Source: Pseudomonas thivervalensis
GTDB taxonomy: Bacteria; Pseudomonadota; Gammaproteobacteria; Pseudomonadales; Pseudomonadaceae
Length of the DNA stretch: 64,000 nt
Assembly: GCF_001269655.1 (NCBI RefSeq)
Contig: NZ_LHVE01000020.1
Location: forward strand, 744,001 to 808,000
Reading direction: 5' to 3'
This document shows, in pieces, positions 62,497 through 64,000 of the stretch (position 1 is its first letter; each line of letters starts with the position of its first letter). The notes beneath the pieces were generated by a model that was not told the DNA's origin, did no database searches, and saw only the letters and a list, made by a program, of their open reading frames with translations. The translations under genes and the position numbers were made by a program.

Positions 62497-62871
62497 GCCG
62501 GGGGTGCCTCTGACCCGTAACGCTGTCTTGTGCTTCAGGTGAATAGCCGTCTTTGTAAAAAACGATTCAGCCCGAACATACTGCGTTCGTCACGTTTTTC
62601 GTAAAGGCGTGCCAAAGGGAAACTCTGCGAAACCGGCTGATCTTGTACTACATCACCAACGACGTTTTCGCACAGCAACCCCTTACAGAGTATTGCAAGG
62701 TTGCGAGTATATCGGGCGATAGGCGTCGAGACGACCACTCGGTTCTGATTTTGACCGTCAAATACGCGCCTCTATGTGCTTTTTCGAACAATTTGCTATC
62801 GTGCCGAACCTGCCCAGGCCCCAACCCGCGTTATCAGGGTTGCAGAACCGACTATAAGAGAAGCCCTTGCC
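62497..62871. other. Gene-free divergent region before the MFS gene
   Basis: No supported gene is in these 375 bp. Near 62813-62853 a GC stem (CCAACCCGCG / GGGTTGCAG) lies about 20-60 bp before the MFS start. The rest is AT-richer than the genes (for example 62760-62800) and should hold the promoters of the thioesterase and MFS genes. Confidence 0.55.
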
Positions 62872-64000
62872 ATGACCACTGCGCCTTCGAGCACGGCGAC
62901 GCCCGCACAACCCGCACGTCCGCTGACCCGCAACGATTACAAGACCCTGTCGCTTTCAGCCTTGGGCGGTGCGCTGGAGTTCTACGATTTCATCATCTTC
63001 GTATTCTTTGCCACCGTGGTCGGCAAATTGTTCTTCCCTGCCGAAATGCCCGAGTGGCTGCGCCTGATGCAGACGTTCGGCATTTTTGCCGCCGGTTACC
63101 TGGCCCGGCCGCTGGGTGGGATCATCATGGCTCACTTCGGCGACCTACTGGGGCGCAAGAAGATGTTCACCCTGAGCATTTTCATGATGGCGGTGCCGAC
63201 CCTGATCATGGGCCTCTTGCCCACCTATGCGCAGATCGGCATGTGGGCGCCCATCCTGCTGTTGCTGATGCGGGTGATTCAGGGCGCGGCCATCGGCGGG
63301 GAAGTGCCGGGCGCCTGGGTATTCGTTTCCGAACACGTTCCGGCTCGCCACATCGGCTATGCCTGCGGCACGCTGACCTGCGGCCTGACGGCGGGGATCC
63401 TGTTGGGTTCGCTGGTCGCCACGGCCATCAATACCCTCTATACGCCGGTGGAAGTGGCCGATTACGCCTGGAGGATCCCGTTCCTGCTGGGTGGCGTGTT
63501 CGGGCTGTTCTCGGTGTACCTGCGCCGCTGGCTGCACGAAACCCCGGTGTTCGCCGAGCTGCAACTGCGCAAGGCCCTGGCCGAGGAAGTACCGCTGCGA
63601 GCCGTGCTGCGTGATCATCGCGGCGCCATCGTCATTTCCATGCTGCTGACCTGGCTGCTGTCGGCCGGCGTCATCGTGGTCATCCTGATGACACCGACCG
63701 TGCTGCAGACGGTGTACCACTTCAGCCCGACCGTTGCGTTGCAAGCCAACAGCCTGGCGATCGTGTTCCTGAGCTTGGGTTGCATCGGTGCGGGTGTGCT
63801 GGCCGACCGTTTCGGTGCCGGGCGGGTGTTTGTCTTCGGCAGTGGTTTGCTGATGATCACGTTCTGGACCTTTTACCACTGCCTGTTCGACCACCCCGAG
63901 TGGCTGTTCCCACTGTATGCCTTGAGCGGCTTGCTGGTGGGCACCATCGGCGCGGTGCCCTATGTCATGGTCAATGCCTTCCCGGCCGTGGTGCGCTTCA
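62872..64000 (+). CDS. MFS transporter of the metabolite:H+ symporter type, partial
   Basis: The gene starts with ATG at 62872 after AGAGAAG and runs to the window end, giving 376 visible codons. About ten membrane helices are visible. The MHS-type signature ALEFYDFIIFVFFATVVG near residue 35-52, the loop HFGDLLGRKKMF near 84-95, and RVIQGAAIGGEVPGAWVF near 139-156 place it with sugar, citrate or proline/betaine symporters. The substrate is unknown. The C-terminal end, expected within the next 60 to 90 codons, lies outside the window. Confidence 0.88.
   Translation, partial: MTTAPSSTATPAQPARPLTRNDYKTLSLSALGGALEFYDFIIFVFFATVVGKLFFPAEMPEWLRLMQTFGIFAAGYLARPLGGIIMAHFGDLLGRKKMFTLSIFMMAVPTLIMGLLPTYAQIGMWAPILLLLMRVIQGAAIGGEVPGAWVFVSEHVPARHIGYACGTLTCGLTAGILLGSLVATAINTLYTPVEVADYAWRIPFLLGGVFGLFSVYLRRWLHETPVFAELQLRKALAEEVPLRAVLRDHRGAIVISMLLTWLLSAGVIVVILMTPTVLQTVYHFSPTVALQANSLAIVFLSLGCIGAGVLADRFGAGRVFVFGSGLLMITFWTFYHCLFDHPEWLFPLYALSGLLVGTIGAVPYVMVNAFPAVVRF

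Noticed and set aside
62643..63614. A 323-residue plus-strand frame over the MFS start
   Set aside because: It is out of frame with the MFS gene, whose membrane helices and signatures are clear from 62872 on.

Overview
The window is a chromosomal segment of a GC-rich gammaproteobacterium. The order of housekeeping genes (aroE-hemF-qor-tsaC-dprA-LysM-def-fmt-rsmB-trkA; senC-cyoE-ctaA-SURF1-coxC-ctaG-coxA-coxB; prlC-yheV; aspA/LysR-purE-purK), the many REP-type palindromes and families such as DUF6124, DUF2790 and the PA0069-type radical SAM protein point to Pseudomonas, most likely the P. fluorescens complex. No plasmid or complete phage genes are visible.

Layout. 0-5.6 kb: choline-O-sulfate use (LysR regulator, choline sulfatase betC, choline-binding protein) and a SulP sulfate-type transporter. 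5.7-16.5 kb: core genes for shikimate, heme, tRNA modification, DNA uptake processing, N-terminal Met maturation, 16S rRNA methylation and K+ uptake. 16.9-18.6 kb: small genes, then a 140-bp MITE-like element and a truncated repeat. 18.6-22.1 kb: an AT-richer accessory island with a stand-alone DUF262 protein, an ATPase-TOPRIM (OLD-like) protein overlapping it by 4 nt, and a five-helix membrane protein. This looks like an uncharacterised anti-phage or stress module. 22.2-23.0 kb: a DUF6124 gene with a long structured leader. 23.3-30.6 kb: a DUF2790 peptide, a two-component system, two alpha/beta hydrolases and a TonB-dependent siderophore receptor behind a Fur-like box.

31.1-39.7 kb: the complete aa3-type cytochrome c oxidase locus with heme A synthesis and copper assembly factors, followed by a SulP/beta-carbonic anhydrase pair (40.9-43.3 kb). 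43.4-49.8 kb: a radical SAM gene with a LexA box, a secreted phosphatase, and two tandem M3 oligopeptidases around yheV. 49.9-57.1 kb: gamma-carbonic anhydrase, HAD hydrolase, AraC regulator, and the ansA / alanine-type symporter / aspA group for amide and aspartate breakdown. 57.3-64 kb: LysR, purE-purK with a terminator-like leader, small envelope genes, a mutarotase, a thioesterase, and an MFS transporter cut by the window end.

The strongest leads are the DUF262/ATPase-TOPRIM/membrane island with its flanking remnant sequences, and the DUF6124 leader RNA, in which a hairpin loop is complementary to the whole spacer between Shine-Dalgarno and start codon. Family assignments come from reading motifs by eye; no database search was run.
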